NCBI GenBank assembly: GCA_019843655.1
Contig: JACDQD010000005.1
Coordinates: 8,583,575-8,647,574 of the forward strand
Reading direction: 5' to 3'
DNA length: 64,000 nt
Origin: Lethocerus indicus
Taxonomy: Eukaryota; Arthropoda; Insecta; Hemiptera; Belostomatidae
Positions 1-11,702 of the stretch are shown here, piece after piece. The position numbers and the translations under genes were made by a program. Every line of letters starts with the position of its first letter. Position 1 is the stretch's first letter. The notes under the pieces are model-generated. The model saw nothing but the letters and a program-made list of their open reading frames with translations, ran no database searches and was not told the DNA's origin.

Positions 1-687
1 GAAAAGTGCGCGGAGGATATCTATCTTTTCAATGACTGCTCCAAAAATTGTGGACCTTTCTTTTGTTCAGCGCTCATGTGTAGAACATCTACGCTGAACG
101 CGAGCGGGAAACTGCAGGACGGAACGATGTACAGGAAACGGTGGATGCGTGATGCCGCTAATAGAGAATTCAGTATTAATGATATGTCTTTATTTATTAT
201 CTGCGGGTTTTTTCTCAAAAATATACATTTTCACAGGATCGCCAGGCAAACGGCCTGGAACTGAAACGCAGATAATTTCATAAAATATGAGTACAATTTC
301 ATTTAAAACAATGTAATATAAGTTGAACTTTTTTTATGTAATATTAAATGTGATTTACATGCAAATGGCTTTATGTATTGGTGTATATAAAAATATCGTA
401 ATGTTTTCCTAGGAACTAAATGTATTTTTCGTCATATTTGTCATTATACGTTCATTTTATTCGTTCACACGTTCCTTTATCCTTGTGAAAAACCACGATC
501 TGGGAAAAACTTAAAGATTGTGAAGTTTTGAAGTCTGAACACCAGCACCTTCTCACCAGTGTATCATCATCCTCTTCAGATAAAATTTTTCCCACTTTCG
601 TGTACACTAATTCCGCCGTTGTACCAACTGTTTTCGGCCATTCCCAGAACGTAGCCCACTGACACGTATTGATATTTTCTTTTCCAG
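1..687. other. Intronic/intergenic sequence before first zinc-finger exon
   Basis: No convincing coding segment. The short open frames here show no family motif. The stretch ends in a pyrimidine-rich tract and an AG (686-687) that serves as the acceptor of the first zinc-finger exon. It is probably intron of the lola-type gene whose BTB exons lie left of the window. Confidence 0.6.
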
Positions 688-884
688 GCGCCACCCTGAA
701 GGTGTACACTTGCCCTGATTGCGGCAAGGTGTACAAGTACAAGAACAACCTGACAAAGCACGTCCGCTACGAGTGCGGCGACAGCCGGCACTTCAGATGC
801 CACATATGCGATTACACGGCCAAACAGAAAATATCACTCAAGCTCCACTTGTTGTACAAACACAAGCAGCCTCTGAAGCAGTAG
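688..884 (+). CDS. lola: lola-type alternative terminal exon 1 (C2HC + C2H2 zinc fingers)
   Basis: This is a 3' terminal coding exon of a BTB zinc-finger transcription factor. It follows a TTTTCCAG acceptor and opens in phase 1, so one base comes from the upstream exon. Finger 1 is CPDCGKVYKYKNNLTKH followed four residues later by Cys, that is C-x2-C-x12-H-x4-C, the C2HC form typical of Lola isoforms. Finger 2 is a classical C2H2 (CHICDY ... LKLHLLYKH). A TAG stop follows about 10 residues after the last His. The fingers would give the isoform its DNA-binding specificity. AATAAA lies about 320 bp downstream. The lola name is inferred from finger architecture, exon phase, tandem arrangement and a psq neighbour; the BTB exons are not in the window. 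Confidence 0.8.
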
Positions 885-1204
885 GGGGGTGGTGGTGGGG
901 GGAAGGAGGGCGCCAATCTTGAGTTCCGGGAAAACCCCTTAATCTCTCCAGATAACACTTGAAACCGATAACAGACTAGAATGACCGTATGGCTCAGAAA
1001 AAGAACAAAACTGGCAGCAAAACTTTCACAATTGCCATCCAGAAAAGAGAGTTTCCTGAGAGAGTTTCATTAAAACACTGTAAACATTACCCCCAATTAA
1101 TACTCGTCGTGTTGCCTCTGTTGCCTATATGTGTCTCCCCACATAGACTCTCCTTCGATGTCGTGAACTTTAATCAGGAAAAAAAAATTAATTAAATGTA
1201 TTAC

Positions 1205-1210
1205 AATAAA
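1205..1210 (+). terminator. Candidate poly(A) signal, zinc-finger exon 1
   Basis: AATAAA about 320 bases after the stop of exon 1, in A+T-rich sequence. Position and sequence fit, but no transcript end is available. Confidence 0.4.
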
Positions 1211-1593
1211 AAATATAACAGCTAGATAAAGTGTAATAATATTGGAAACATATTAATTAATATAAAATATTAATGTTGTTAGTGTTTTATGTGTTTCTAA
1301 TGTTTGCAAATTACTTGCATTGTAATTTCCAATCTGATAGGAGGGTCGACTGATTGTCTCGAGTTATATATTAAAGTTAATAATAATAATTTTCAAAAAC
1401 AATCAAATTGGTGTAAGAACGTTGATGGAACTCGGATCGGTCCCGTCCGATCGGACGACAAGACCCGACGCATTAATCCATTCATCAATTAATGATTGAT
1501 CAATTATATTGATGTGTAATTAATTGTGCATCAATGCACAGATAGCGCCTAAATACCTATAATTGTCAAGCGTAATATAACAATAGGTAGTAA

Positions 1594-1911
1594 GTTTAAC
1601 ATACCTGTTTTGTGGTCTGCGAGTGGCTGGAATACCGTATATTTCGTGTGCTTCGATGTTTTCTCCACTGCACTGCCCCTGTCACTTGTACTGCGACAGT
1701 GTACAGTACAAGTGTGCAGCACAAGTGACAGTGACAGTGCAGTGGGGATGCCGAAAAAACGTCCAAAGTGCCACAAGTGACTAACACCGCTACTGAAGAT
1801 GGCGAGCAGCCGAAACCGGTCTATCAAAAGACCAAACCACCGAGAGGAGACAGAAGCACACGAAACCTACGGTATTCCAACCCCTCGCAGACCACAAAAC
1901 AGGTATGTTAG
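1594..1911 (+). mobile_element. Foldback repeat copy a (both ends present)
   Basis: A 318-bp palindromic element. The left end runs TTTAACATACCTGTTTTGTGG and the right end is its inverse, CCACAAAACAGGTATGTTA. Long subterminal inverted arms carry the recurring blocks GACTAACACCGCTACTGAAG and GAAACCGGTCTA. This is the only copy in the window in which I see the left terminus intact. No transposase is encoded. It is probably a foldback/MITE-type non-autonomous element; the class is uncertain. Confidence 0.75.
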
Positions 1912-2384
1912 ACGTCCTTTCAGGTTTTATAACTTCACTCTGTTCAGGAATAGAGTACCTAGGCCACTTTCGGTCAATCAGAGGAATTCGGCTGAACAAA
2001 CCGGTTCCAACTGATTTGAACGAGTGGTATTCTTCAAATAATTTCGGTCTGTACTTGTGTTTATTATATCGTGTATTAATTATGTCGATATGTGTAAGGT
2101 GCCAAGAGGCCGCCATGTGGAGCTTATTACGTGTTTATATTGTGTAGACACATACTATACAGTAATAAAACGATTGTTTCAACGACTGTGTAACTTATTT
2201 CTCGAACGACGGAATCGATTCCCCGCCTCGAGTTTAAATACAGAAAGCGTCCCTTCAGTATTGCCGGCAACAAAGAAAAAAATCCCCCAAGTTAGTGTCC
2301 GCCGAACATACTCAGTTTTGCAGAAACTATTAAATAAACAATTAAATTAATACGATCCGTTTTGTTCTGTTTTCTCTTTTTAAG

Positions 2385-2569
2385 ATTCGACGTTCAACTG
2401 TTTCCCCTGCGGCAAACGGTACAAGTACAAGAGAAACTACAACAAACACTTGCGCTACGAGTGCGGAGGAGTCAGGCCATTCAAGTGCCACTTGTGCGAT
2501 TACACCGCCCGCCAGAAGGTCCACCTTCAGATACACAGCATGCGCAAGCACTGCCTGCCCCTCCAATGA
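2385..2569 (+). CDS. lola: lola-type alternative terminal exon 2 (C2HC + C2H2)
   Basis: The acceptor is TTTTTAAG. The exon opens in phase 1 and ends with TGA after 61 codons. Finger 1 is CFPCGKRYKYKRNYNKH with a Cys four residues later; finger 2 is CHLCDYTARQKVHLQIH ... KH. The short linker between them reads GGVRPFK. Two diagnostic features of the Lola family are visible: the R/K-Y-K run after the second Cys and the YECG link between fingers. It encodes an alternative DNA-binding tail and ends about eight residues after the last His. Its closest relatives here are exons 1 and 3. No good poly(A) signal is obvious immediately downstream. Confidence 0.82.
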
Positions 2570-3735
2570 CGGCCTGCCTTTGTCCTGACTTGAACTGGAT
2601 GGTTTTTGAAATTTTTATTGTCTGTTAATTTTGAAATTGGCTAAAGGTTTTGTTATTGTACGTGTCGGAATATTGTAGGAGGAGTGTTCCACTTTGAGGT
2701 TATCTGTTGTCAGCGACACCTTTCGAGGAAAAAGGTCAGTTTTTTCGCTCTGAACATTTTTCTTTTTAGTGATTAAAAATGTCCTTAAGTGCTCGGATTT
2801 CAGGTCTTCGATAATCTTATCGATAAATAAGTTTTTATTTTTTACGACAACCGGGTTTTGAATACCGCCACCATTCTTGGTGGACCGATTTCGGTCACCG
2901 CCCATCGTCAGTATCATCCTTGCGGGGCGTTGCATTGACAATATATTGGTCAGTCCCTGGTCGAGGAAGATTGTAAGAGGATCGACGAAGACCCCCCCTC
3001 ACGAGGAAATTTGATAACATGCAATAGAGATTATCCTTCTATCCGTTATTTTACCCCTTTTTTCGCATTCATCGTCAACTCCAGTCACAGAGTCATGGTG
3101 CTTTATCGATACAGGGGTTGGTACTCTCCAAATATGCCTACCGAAGGTAGAATGAAGGTTGACAAATTTATTGGTTTCATTTAAGGAAGAAACAGCTTTA
3201 CCGAGCTGTCGGTAAGTTGATATCAACGGTTTTGAAACGACTAGCTCGAGCGATTCTCTCGCTAAGCCTCCTATCGGCACTTACTCTGTCACCGCCGGAA
3301 TGCTACTGACGATGGACTAGGGTGGAGCTGTTCGAAACACTTACAGACTCCCAAGTACCTTGAAAGAAAACAAAAACAAATAAAATTATATATCTAATGA
3401 CAAACTAATATTATATTGCTAAAAAACCAAAAAAATGAACTAATAATAACTAATTATAGGAAGCTTAAAAAATAATTATATCATATGTCATATATAAAAA
3501 AAATATGAGTCCTCTCAAACGTATGATACATTGTTTGCTATTTGTTCTTGACGCGGTGGAACTGACGATGGAGAGAAACGCGAAATGAATAGGATTCAAA
3601 AGGTGGTGGGTGCCTCACTTATATACCTCAAACCAGATTATACTGTTAAATTATGTAAAATAACGTGGCATCACAGGAACAAGTGCGAAATTAATTCGAT
3701 CTAAATTTGAACGGAGACTCGTGGTATTTTCTTTG

Positions 3736-4380
3736 TCAATTTTTTTTTAACTTTTTTTATTTTGCTGTCGTATTTGTATTCAACTGTTACAGTTGATACA
3801 ATTGGTGCAATTGATACATGTATATTTTTCACGTGTTTGTCTCGATAAAGAAACCCAATGATGGCGCTTTTTGACATGATTTAACTACTGTCCGAGGTGA
3901 TCTCTGGGTCATTGGCGTTTAAGCCGTCGTGGTGGGGATAGTGGATGGGTAAAAGAGGGATAGGGACTGAACGAGTGGATTAGGATGAGGAGAAAGGCGG
4001 GAGTGGAACTTCAGGAACCGGGATTTTGTGACTTCGTCGACTGTCGGTATGTTGAGGTCATGGTGGATTGTGTGGTTAGAAACATACCGGGGAGCATTAA
4101 GGATGGTCCGAAGGACTTTTGATTGAAATCTCTGGATGCGAGCGATGTTGGATGTCTTGGTGGAACCCCATAGCTCTATACCGTATGTCCATGTCGGTTT
4201 GAGTATTACTTTGTATATTGTTAGTTTGTTACTTAAGGTCAATTTTGATGCCCGTTTTAGTAACGGCCTTAAGAGTTCAAATTTTCTGTTTAAGTCGATT
4301 CTTTTGAGTCGGGTATGGGGTGTCGGTAACAACGTGTGCCAGGTTAATTCAGCTGATTTAGACATAGTCACTAAACCCAC
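3736..4380 (-). mobile_element. Jockey-like LINE 3' fragment 1
   Basis: The minus strand is open over 153 codons (3919-4380). It encodes the C-terminal part of a jockey-clade reverse transcriptase, with LSNKLTIYK, WTYGIELWG and RFQSKVLRTI. These blocks are typical of the end of ORF2 in jockey/BS/X elements. A short 3' UTR ends in a T-rich run on the plus strand (3738-3765), that is, a minus-strand poly(A) tail. Catalytic reverse-transcriptase motifs are missing because the copy is 5' truncated. It is the same family as the fragments near 10.0-10.6 kb and 14.8-15.5 kb. Confidence 0.82.
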
Positions 4381-5649
4381 TATGCTTCAATTAGATGTGT
4401 TAGCGATTCATCAAGAATTTAAACTTCTGTTCCGCTCCTGCGTAAAATATACAGGTGGCACATATTTTTCAGTCGATTCAAAAGAATAAACATATGGAAA
4501 GACTCGATTCTTCATGTTGTTGGATATTTCGAAGATGGATATTTTTTGTGAAACAGGGAAGAAATTAAGGTGTAATTATATTTTATTGGCTGTCAACCTT
4601 AACGAAAATAATATTTTTTATTGTAAATAAAAGATAAAAAATATAACATTTTTATTATACAGTATTTTACATTTAAGTCGAGTAACAATATTTGATGGAA
4701 GTGGGTTATAATTTATAAAATATTTATTTTTTCCATATTTTGTAAATAAACATCTTCGGCCAGACACAATCAAATAAAACTTATGTGTTTATTGGCAGAT
4801 ATTCTTGTACTTTAATTTGAGTTTACACATTTTTATTTTCTGTTTTAATAATTGAAAAATTATTTTACGTCAAGCATTCCGTCCCAAGGATGCTATTTTG
4901 TAATACATCAACGCAATCGTTATTAATGTATATGGGAAATGTTTCCCTAGTGTTCATTTTTGTACTTGAAATATAAATAATTATACTATTAAATTTTATT
5001 TATGTTGGTAGTATTTAAGCTAGACGTACTAAATATTTGTGCGGAATAAACCGCTAAAAAAAAATCATTTTTAATTATATTTTTTTTTACAAATTATAAA
5101 TATTTAATTATTATATTTATGAGTTGTTAAATTTTTTTATTCTTAGCAATAATTATCGGTGTGTGTTTTTAATTTTTAATTTTCAAGTATTTCATAAGTG
5201 TTGGATCTGTCTATTTTGCAATAAAGGAATTCTGTTTGGTGGTTGGCGATTCGTATTGTTTATTTCGAATTCCCAATAAATTCCCGAACTTCTGCGTTTT
5301 TACGGAAATAATATCGATGAAAATATTATATTTCTCAAATTGTATTGTTAGAGTAAAGCTTTGTTAGGTGCCCATTGAGCAGAAGTTGTATTTCGGCTTA
5401 ACTTGAGAAACTTTTCCAATTTTGAATGTCATCTTTTATATCTAGTTACTAGTATAGTACAATTAGATTTAAGTAAAATATTAGTTTAATAATATAAATA
5501 AAATGTGAATTGAAGAAAACTATTCAGGAAATGACAATACCTAAATACTTGTTTATATTTATCCATCTAACAACCATACATAATGTTGTAAACCACCATT
5601 CCGTCAACACGATGAGAAGTGACAATTTCTTTAGTTTCATGACAATTTC

Positions 5650-5840
5650 TCCTCTGTCTCCTCTCGCTGGTTTGGTCTTTTGCTAGACCGGTTTCGGCTG
5701 CTCGCCATCTTCAGTAGTCACTGAACAACTGTCACTTGTACTGTGGTGGTTGTCTGTTTGTCAAATAAGATAAGACAACAGACCCCAAAATCACAATAAC
5801 AAGAGACATAGATATATTTTATATATCTACACATTTACAT

Positions 5841-5878
<38 letters not shown>

Positions 5879-6050
5879 AGTGACAGTGTAGTGAGGATGC
5901 CCAAAAAACATCCAAAGTGGCTAAAACCGCTACTGAAGATGGCGAGCGGTCGAAACCGGTCTAGCAATTAGACCAAACCAGCGAGAGGAGACAGAGACCA
6001 CGAAATCTACGGTATTCCAACCCCTCGCAGACCACAAAACAGGTATTTTA
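5650..6050 (+). mobile_element. Foldback repeat copy b
   Basis: Both arms are present: GCTCGCCATCTTCAGTAG on the left and its inverse CTACTGAAGATGGCGAGC on the right. They flank a unique core (about 5740-5870) that ends in a (CA)n run. The right end carries GGTATTCCAACCCCTCGCAG and CAGGTATTTTA. The left terminus is truncated relative to copy a. Confidence 0.75.
5847..5872. repeat. (CA)n microsatellite
   Basis: A run of about twelve CA units inside the core of foldback repeat copy b. Confidence 0.9.
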
Positions 6051-6734
6051 AAGTAACTTGAGTTAGTAGTATTTGAGATCAGCTCAATTTCAAATCGATG
6101 TACGCTCTAGGTACCCCTCTATTGATTATAGAGAAATTTTTGTTTCAGTTGTGATCGTGTATTGGGCTACATACTTCTGTGTTGGCGTCACTACGTCAGG
6201 ATTCACTTGTAAGATGGCTGTACAGGATCCATAATTATATTTTATTTAAGTTTTCTCGGTAACAAATAAGAAATGTTTTAAAAAGAAAAGGAATGACTCT
6301 TTATTTAACAGGTTATAATATAAAAGAAGCACACAGAGGACACCACTCACTTGGTACACTCGACTAGCCTCTTCCAGGCCGGTCCTGCCTGAGTGTTTAT
6401 ACTTAAAAAAAGGGGAAAATGGATTATTCGATATCCTGATTTATGGTTGTGTGAGAAGGGTCCTAATACCATAGCGAGAAAAAGGGGTCTGGCGTATCTT
6501 ATTGTTTTATATATATATAAAATACCGTAGGTTTAAACCATTTCGCATTCGAATTACTGAGCTCAATGGGAAGCGATCGCCTAAACCATAACAAAACAGT
6601 AGCTGAGGTAAGTAGACTTCATGAGAGCAATCGGGAATAGGACACACTATGATAGTTCCCCTACGAAGTCTCCCTTTTCGAGTAAAGCACGCACCCTTCT
6701 ACTACATAATCCCGTTCTGTTCTGTCGGTTCCAG

Positions 6735-7012
6735 GGCTGTACTACTCGTGGCACGCGTGCAAGGCCTGCGGCAAGACGTACAAGTACAAGAGGAACTTGA
6801 GCACGCACGAGCGGTACGAGTGCGGCGACGCGCGCCACTTCAAGTGCAGCTTCTGCGACTACGCCGCCAAACAGAAGATACGCCTGAAGACGCACACTCT
6901 GGCCAAGCACAGGGACATGATAGACCCGGGGCTTAGTGACCTCTTCGGCAAAGACCCGCCCACTTCCAGTCTGCCCGTCCAGAGGGAGTGCATGGACAGT
7001 TGGCGCTGTTGA
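6735..7012 (+). CDS. lola: lola-type alternative terminal exon 3 (C2HC + C2H2, long tail)
   Basis: The acceptor is GGTTCCAG, entry is in phase 1, and the exon has 92 codons to a TGA. Finger 1 is CKACGKTYKYKRNLSTH with a Cys four residues later; finger 2 is CSFCDYAAKQKIRLKTHTLAKH. Unlike the other exons it continues for about 35 residues after the last His, with a Ser/Pro-rich stretch (DPPTSSLPVQ) and a C-terminal SWRC. G+C content and codon third positions are much higher than in the surrounding intron, as expected for conserved coding sequence. It encodes another alternative DNA-binding end of the same BTB factor. Confidence 0.82.
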
Positions 7013-7116
7013 AAGTGATATATAACAGTAGAATGCTTTACTGCGGGGGGCGGTTTGGAATATATCGTACTAGCGTTTAGAAGAGATTTTATTAGGCTAT
7101 TAGAAATGGTTAGAAA

Positions 7117-7397
7117 AAATACCGTCGAATTCGTGTGTTTCTGTCTCCTCTCGCCGGTTTGGACTTTTGCGAGACCGGTTTCGCAGCTCGCCATCTTCAG
7201 TAGCGGTGTTAGTCACTTTTCGCACGTTGGATGTTTTTTGGGCATCCTCACTGCACTGTCACTGTCACTTGGACATGTGTGTACTGTCGCCAGTACAAGT
7301 ATGAAGATGTGTGACCAAACCGACGAGCGGAGACAGAAACACACGAAATCTACGGTATTCCAACCCCTCGCAGACCACAAACAGGTATTCTAAACTA
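7117..7397 (+). mobile_element. Foldback repeat copy c
   Basis: The left arm has TTCGTGTGTTTCTGTCTCCT and GCTCGCCATCTTCAGTAGCG. The right end has ACACGAAATCTACGGTATTC and CCCCTCGCAGACCACAAACAG followed by GTATTCTAAAC. Part of the right arm is deleted, so the palindrome is incomplete. Confidence 0.72.
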
Positions 7398-8869
7398 GTC
7401 AGACAAAAATATTTTTAAAGTGAAGTCAGTCTGGAATTAGTTTTAACGCGTTTTGTTGAGTCGATCGCAAGCTCCTTATGCTAGTTTAAAATTAAATTGT
7501 AAGGTACTTTGGCAGGTTGACAGTAGATGGAGCAATCATGTGAGTTATGACACATGTATTGTTCATTTCGTTTGCAGTATTAAAGCTGGGGTCGGCAAAT
7601 TGCCGAAATATTTGTAGTTTTATATTGGTTGAAAAATAAAATATAACCTTCTACCCATGAATCAAATAGATTTATGAAATAACTTTCAGTCTATCTTCGG
7701 TGCAATGTCTTCTGTAAGTCACCGCATATTTCTTTGCTTTGGAGTAGTACTTTGCCTTTGTCAGGATTAGAAGGAAATAATAATTCGGTTTCATGGGGTG
7801 TTATGATCCTGCAACATAACTGAATCTACTTTTAAATTGGAACGGGAACGACGTCAAAATTCAAAGACGCAATACAGTGCTTAATGCTGACAGGATACTT
7901 GGATAGGATATTCCAAACCGCCGATGGTCCCGATTTAATAACTTACATCACGAATTAGGTGTACATCTCATACAGGTGTACGTCTCGAAACCATGTTTCA
8001 GTGTGTATTCATCGAACAGAAAAATGATAGGTTTGATCCCTTCTCGTCGATGTGTTATATTTTCATGTACATTCATCGTACGAAATTTGTTCAAACCTCT
8101 GTGCAATCGTTATTCTCTGCACTAGATCTAACGAGAGAATACGAACTAGTATTTGGTTCTAGACCGTTTTGAATCTTTGCATGAAATCTGGTCTGCATGC
8201 TGTGTCAATAACTGAAGCAATGTCGGTTGTGTATAACGTTCATCGGACGAATACAGTTTTCAGAAATTGCACTGTTTATTTTATTCATTCACGTCCCTCG
8301 ACTGTGTCGACATTCCATTACAAAATGTAATTGTGTATTACCACTACACGGAACGGAAGATCCAGCGAATTCTGGATTGGGACCTAGGAAGGCCACAATG
8401 AACTTGGAACTAAACTGATGTCTTTATTTACTGAAACGTGTATACGAACGTGATCTCATAACATCTAAAAATGTTAGGGCACTGAACGTAATTCGGAATG
8501 TATAACTGATGAGAGTCCTACATTTCCTCAAGCGCTTCCTCTTCCTTTTCCCCTTCATTGCTCTTACCCGCTCAACCGACGGGACCTCTAAATTTCGCTT
8601 TTTTCGTTTGTGGCTCAAATTGAGCAAAACTCTCTCAGAGAATTCTCTTTTTACACAGTCCTATTACAAAAAACGGACAGACACACTGGTAATAAAATAT
8701 TACCTCGTAATTTTTGTTTTATATTTATTTTTTATTAGATGTAATTATAACAGCGATGGGTATGGGTCCAGAAGAATATCAAGTTTGTGAACCTCTTACG
8801 TGTGGCTTTCTTGTGGGTGGTGTACGTGAAAATTCTGCTCTTAATAGTGGCTTGCGGTAATTTAACCTT

Positions 8870-9297
8870 TACCGTAGATTTCGTGTGTTTCCTTTCGCTG
8901 GCTTGGTCATTGTTAGACCGGTTTCGGCCGCTCGCCATCTTCAGTAGCGGTGTTAGTCACTTTGGATGTTTTCTGGGGATCCTCACCGCACTGTCACTGT
9001 CATTTGTACTGTGGTGGTTGTCGGTCGATTGTCTGTATATATACGTGTCTCGTTATTGTGTTTTTGGGGGATGTTGTTTGTCTTATTTGACGAACAGGCA
9101 ACCACCACGGTACAAGTGACAGTAGCAGTGCTGTGAGGATGCCCAGAAAAGAGCCAAAGTGCCAAAAGTGACTAACACCGCTACTGAAGATGGTGAGCGG
9201 CGAAACCAGTCTAGCAAAATACCAAACCAGCGAGAGGAGACAGAAACACGCGAAATCTACGGTATTCCAACCCCTCGCAGGCCACAAAACAGGTATC
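8870..9297 (+). mobile_element. Foldback repeat copy d (core inverted relative to copies b and g)
   Basis: About 430 bp with long inverted arms around a core bounded by GTGGTGGTTG and CAACCACCAC. The right end has GGTATTCCAACCCCTCGCAG and CAGGTATCC. The core (about 9011-9108) reads in the opposite direction to the core of copy g at about 16990-17083, although the outer right ends of both copies point the same way. Confidence 0.75.
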
Positions 9298-9368
9298 CTT
9301 TAACCTTTACCTTCTTATTTAATTGCCGATTCTTGTATACAAGTGTTTTTTTGGCGTTGTGTTCTCAG

Positions 9369-9574
9369 GTTCAACGCGAGAGAGGTTCGAGTGCGACAGT
9401 TGCGGTAGGCGGTACATGTACAGGTCGAGCCTGGTGAGGCACAGGAGGTACGAATGCAGCCCGGCCAAGAGATTCACGTGTCTCCAGTGCGGATACGTCG
9501 CTCGGCATAGATACGAACTGGCCGACCACTTCATCACCGCCCACAACTGCGTTGCCCCCTCCCCACTACCCTAA
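9369..9574 (+). CDS. lola: lola-type alternative terminal exon 4 (C2HC + C2H2)
   Basis: The acceptor is GTTCTCAG, entry is in phase 1, and the exon has 68 codons to TAA. Finger 1 is CDSCGRRYMYRSSLVRH with a Cys four residues later; finger 2 is CLQCGYVARHRYELADHFITAH. This finger 2 is more divergent than in the neighbours: CGYVAR replaces CDYTAK, and there is an Asp before the first His. A short Pro-rich tail (VAPSPLP) ends the protein. The right edge of a foldback repeat lies only about 70 bp upstream of the acceptor. It encodes an alternative DNA-binding end of the same factor. Confidence 0.8.
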
Positions 9575-10018
9575 TATAATCATATGATCAAGAAAAAACT
9601 TATACGTTCTGTTCACGACAAAATGCTGCATCCTTATACGTAGCATTCGTTTTTCATTCGACGCGTAGCCGGAATGGGGCGCCTGAGCTGCAGGAAATAG
9701 TTAGCATCCGATGTATTAAACAACATTCGAAGTTCTAATCGGTTAGGGCGGGTGTCTGCTAATGCTTTGTGTATATGCCCCGCAGTCACTGTTTCCTGCG
9801 ACTACATCGACCTACAAAATCTAGAAACCCAATGAAAATGAGACAGGGACCTGAAACCGGTCTACCGTGTAAGTCCAGACTACGGCGAGTCGGCGGACAG
9901 AACCAATTTAATATTGTAGCTTTTAATGCTTGAAATTCCTCATATTGTTGCTAAATTTAAAGAAAAGCTTGTCTGTTTAAATATGGTCTAATATCCAGTG
10001 GAAATATTTTGTTACGAT

Positions 10019-10644
10019 AACGTTTAAAGTGATTTTTTTTTTCTTTATTTGTACAATCAATTATTACATAATTATATGTACAAGTGTTGAGTGTATCTCA
10101 CTTGAATGGCTTGACAAAAGAAACCATCCAATGACGGCACTTTTCACAATGCATGAAATAATTTATGGCTTCTATTAATAAAACAATTCTACGGGCTAAG
10201 AAGATCTCTGGGCCAGCGGCGTTTAAGCCGACGCGGGGGGATAATGGATGGGTAAGAGAGGAGAGGGACTGAACGAGTGGATTAGGATGAGGAGAAAGGC
10301 GGGAGTGGAACTTCTGGAACCGGGATTTTGCGACTTCGTCAACTGTTGGTATGTTGAGGTCATTGTGGATTGTCTGGTTAGAAACATACCAGGGAGCATT
10401 AAGGATGGTGCGAAGGACTTTTGATTGGAATCTCTGGATGCGAGCGATGTTGGATGTCTCGGTGGAACCCCATAGCTCAATTCCATATGTCCATGTCGGT
10501 TTCAGTATTGCTTTGTATATTGTTAGTTTGTTGCTTAAGGTCAATGTCGATGTCCGTTTTAGTAATGGCCTTAAGAGTCCAAATTTTCTGTTTAAGTCGG
10601 TTCTTTTGAGTCGGGTGTGGGGATTCCACGTGAACGTTTAAAGT
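10019..10644 (-). mobile_element. Jockey-like LINE 3' fragment 2 with 12-bp target duplication
   Basis: The fragment is flanked by perfect copies of AACGTTTAAAGT (10019-10030 and 10633-10644). A T-run directly after the left copy is the minus-strand poly(A) tail. The minus strand encodes LSNKLTIYKAILKPTWTYG, ELWGSTETSNI and RFQSKVLRTILNAPWYV, the C-terminal part of a jockey-type reverse transcriptase. It is a textbook 5'-truncated target-primed insertion and probably among the youngest LINE copies here, since its duplication is undamaged. No intact element is present. Confidence 0.9.
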
Positions 10645-11107
10645 AAAGTAACGTTTATTCATCTCCTGACAAAAAAATATATTCCCCTGATTGTTTCTAC
10701 TATATGGATACTTTCGAAATAAATAAATGTTGATATTGCAAAAAATACAATCATTTTTTTTATCATTCCCAATCAACACGATTGCCCGTGAACTACGTTC
10801 ATTTTCTAGAGAGACAATAGGTTGTCCGGATTAAATATGGGAGATAGACTGGGTGCGCTATCTGGTAGCGATCGGCCTAATTCTCCAATCAATAGAATAA
10901 TGCCCATATCAAATTCAGTGGGACTTCCATCGGGCATAACTTTCTCATGACGTGTAAATGGGAGGAAATATAAAAATTTCGATTTTTAATGGAAGTTCGG
11001 TCTTTCACAGAGCAGTTAGAAGGGCAGCACTCATCAGCAGAGCACGGGCGTTGTCACTAGGTCAATAGTGTGCTCCTCGAATTCCGCTTTAAAACATTTA
11101 TTACGTC

Positions 11108-11355
11108 CCTAGATTTCGTGTGTTTCTGTCTCCTCTCGCTGGTTTGTTCTTTTGCTAGACCGATTTCGGCTCGACACTACAAATGAGAGTGACAGTGCAG
11201 TGAGGAGGCCCGAAAAACATCCAAAGTGACTAACACCGCTACTGAAGATGGCGAGCGGCCGAAACCGGTCTAGCAAAAGACCACAAACCAGCGAGAGGAG
11301 AGAAACACACGAAATCCACGGTATTCCAACCCCTCGCAGACCACAATACAAGTAT
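11108..11355 (+). mobile_element. Foldback repeat copy e
   Basis: A compact copy. Left arm: TAGATTTCGTGTGTTTCTGT and TCTCGCTGG. Right arm: GACTAACACCGCTACTGAAG and GGCCGAAACCGGTCTAGC, then GGTATTCCAACCCCTCGCAG. The central core is mostly deleted. Confidence 0.72.
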
Positions 11356-11589
11356 GTTAAATAAAGTTATTTGTATATTTTCTACATGTAAATCATTGAT
11401 TAAACAACCTGAGCGAATACACTTTTCCTCGAACAATAGAAACAGGGGGGGACACTGCGGTATGGCTTCAACTAAGTTGCCACTATGCCTCAGGGTTTCT
11501 CAAAATATAAATTATGTAATTAATGTAATCAACAATGAATTGTATGGTTAGATACATATAAGGTGGGTATTAAGAATTTTACAAACGAT

Positions 11590-11685
11590 TCTGGAGAGAG
11601 GGAGAGGGAGAGACAGAAATTCAGAGACAGAATGTACGGTATTCCAACCCCTCGCAGACCACAAAACAGGTATTCTAAACTATTT
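11590..11685 (+). mobile_element. Foldback repeat copy f (solo right end)
   Basis: Only the right terminus remains: TACGGTATTCCAACCCCTCG, ACCACAAAACAGGTATTC and TAAACT. A purine (GA) run precedes it. It ends about 17 bp before the acceptor AG of zinc-finger exon 5, so its CTAAAC motif lies at branch-point distance. Confidence 0.7.
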
Positions 11686-11702
11686 ATTACGTCCGGTTTC
11701 AG

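Larger units (their letters stand above)
885..2384. other. 3' UTR and intron between zinc-finger exons 1 and 2
   Basis: Holds the probable 3' UTR of exon 1 and an A+T-rich stretch with a poly(A) signal. It also holds one complete copy of the foldback repeat (1594-1911). No further coding exon is visible. Confidence 0.6.
2570..6734. other. Long intron/3' UTR interval between zinc-finger exons 2 and 3
   Basis: About 4.2 kb without a recognisable exon. Contents: a jockey-like LINE fragment (about 3736-4380, minus), a very A+T-rich stretch around 4.5-5.3 kb, a (CA)n tract near 5847-5872, and foldback repeat copy b. Nothing else was recognised. Confidence 0.6.
7013..9368. other. Intron/3' UTR interval between zinc-finger exons 3 and 4
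   Basis: Contains foldback repeat copies c (7117-7397) and d (8870-9297). The rest (7.4-8.8 kb) shows no exon, domain or repeat that I recognise. Confidence 0.6.
9575..11702. other. Intron/3' UTR interval between zinc-finger exons 4 and 5
   Basis: Holds a 5'-truncated LINE with a target duplication (10019-10644), foldback repeat copy e (11108-11355), and a solo right end f (about 11590-11685) that abuts the next acceptor. No exon was seen in 9575-10018 or 10645-11107. Confidence 0.6.
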
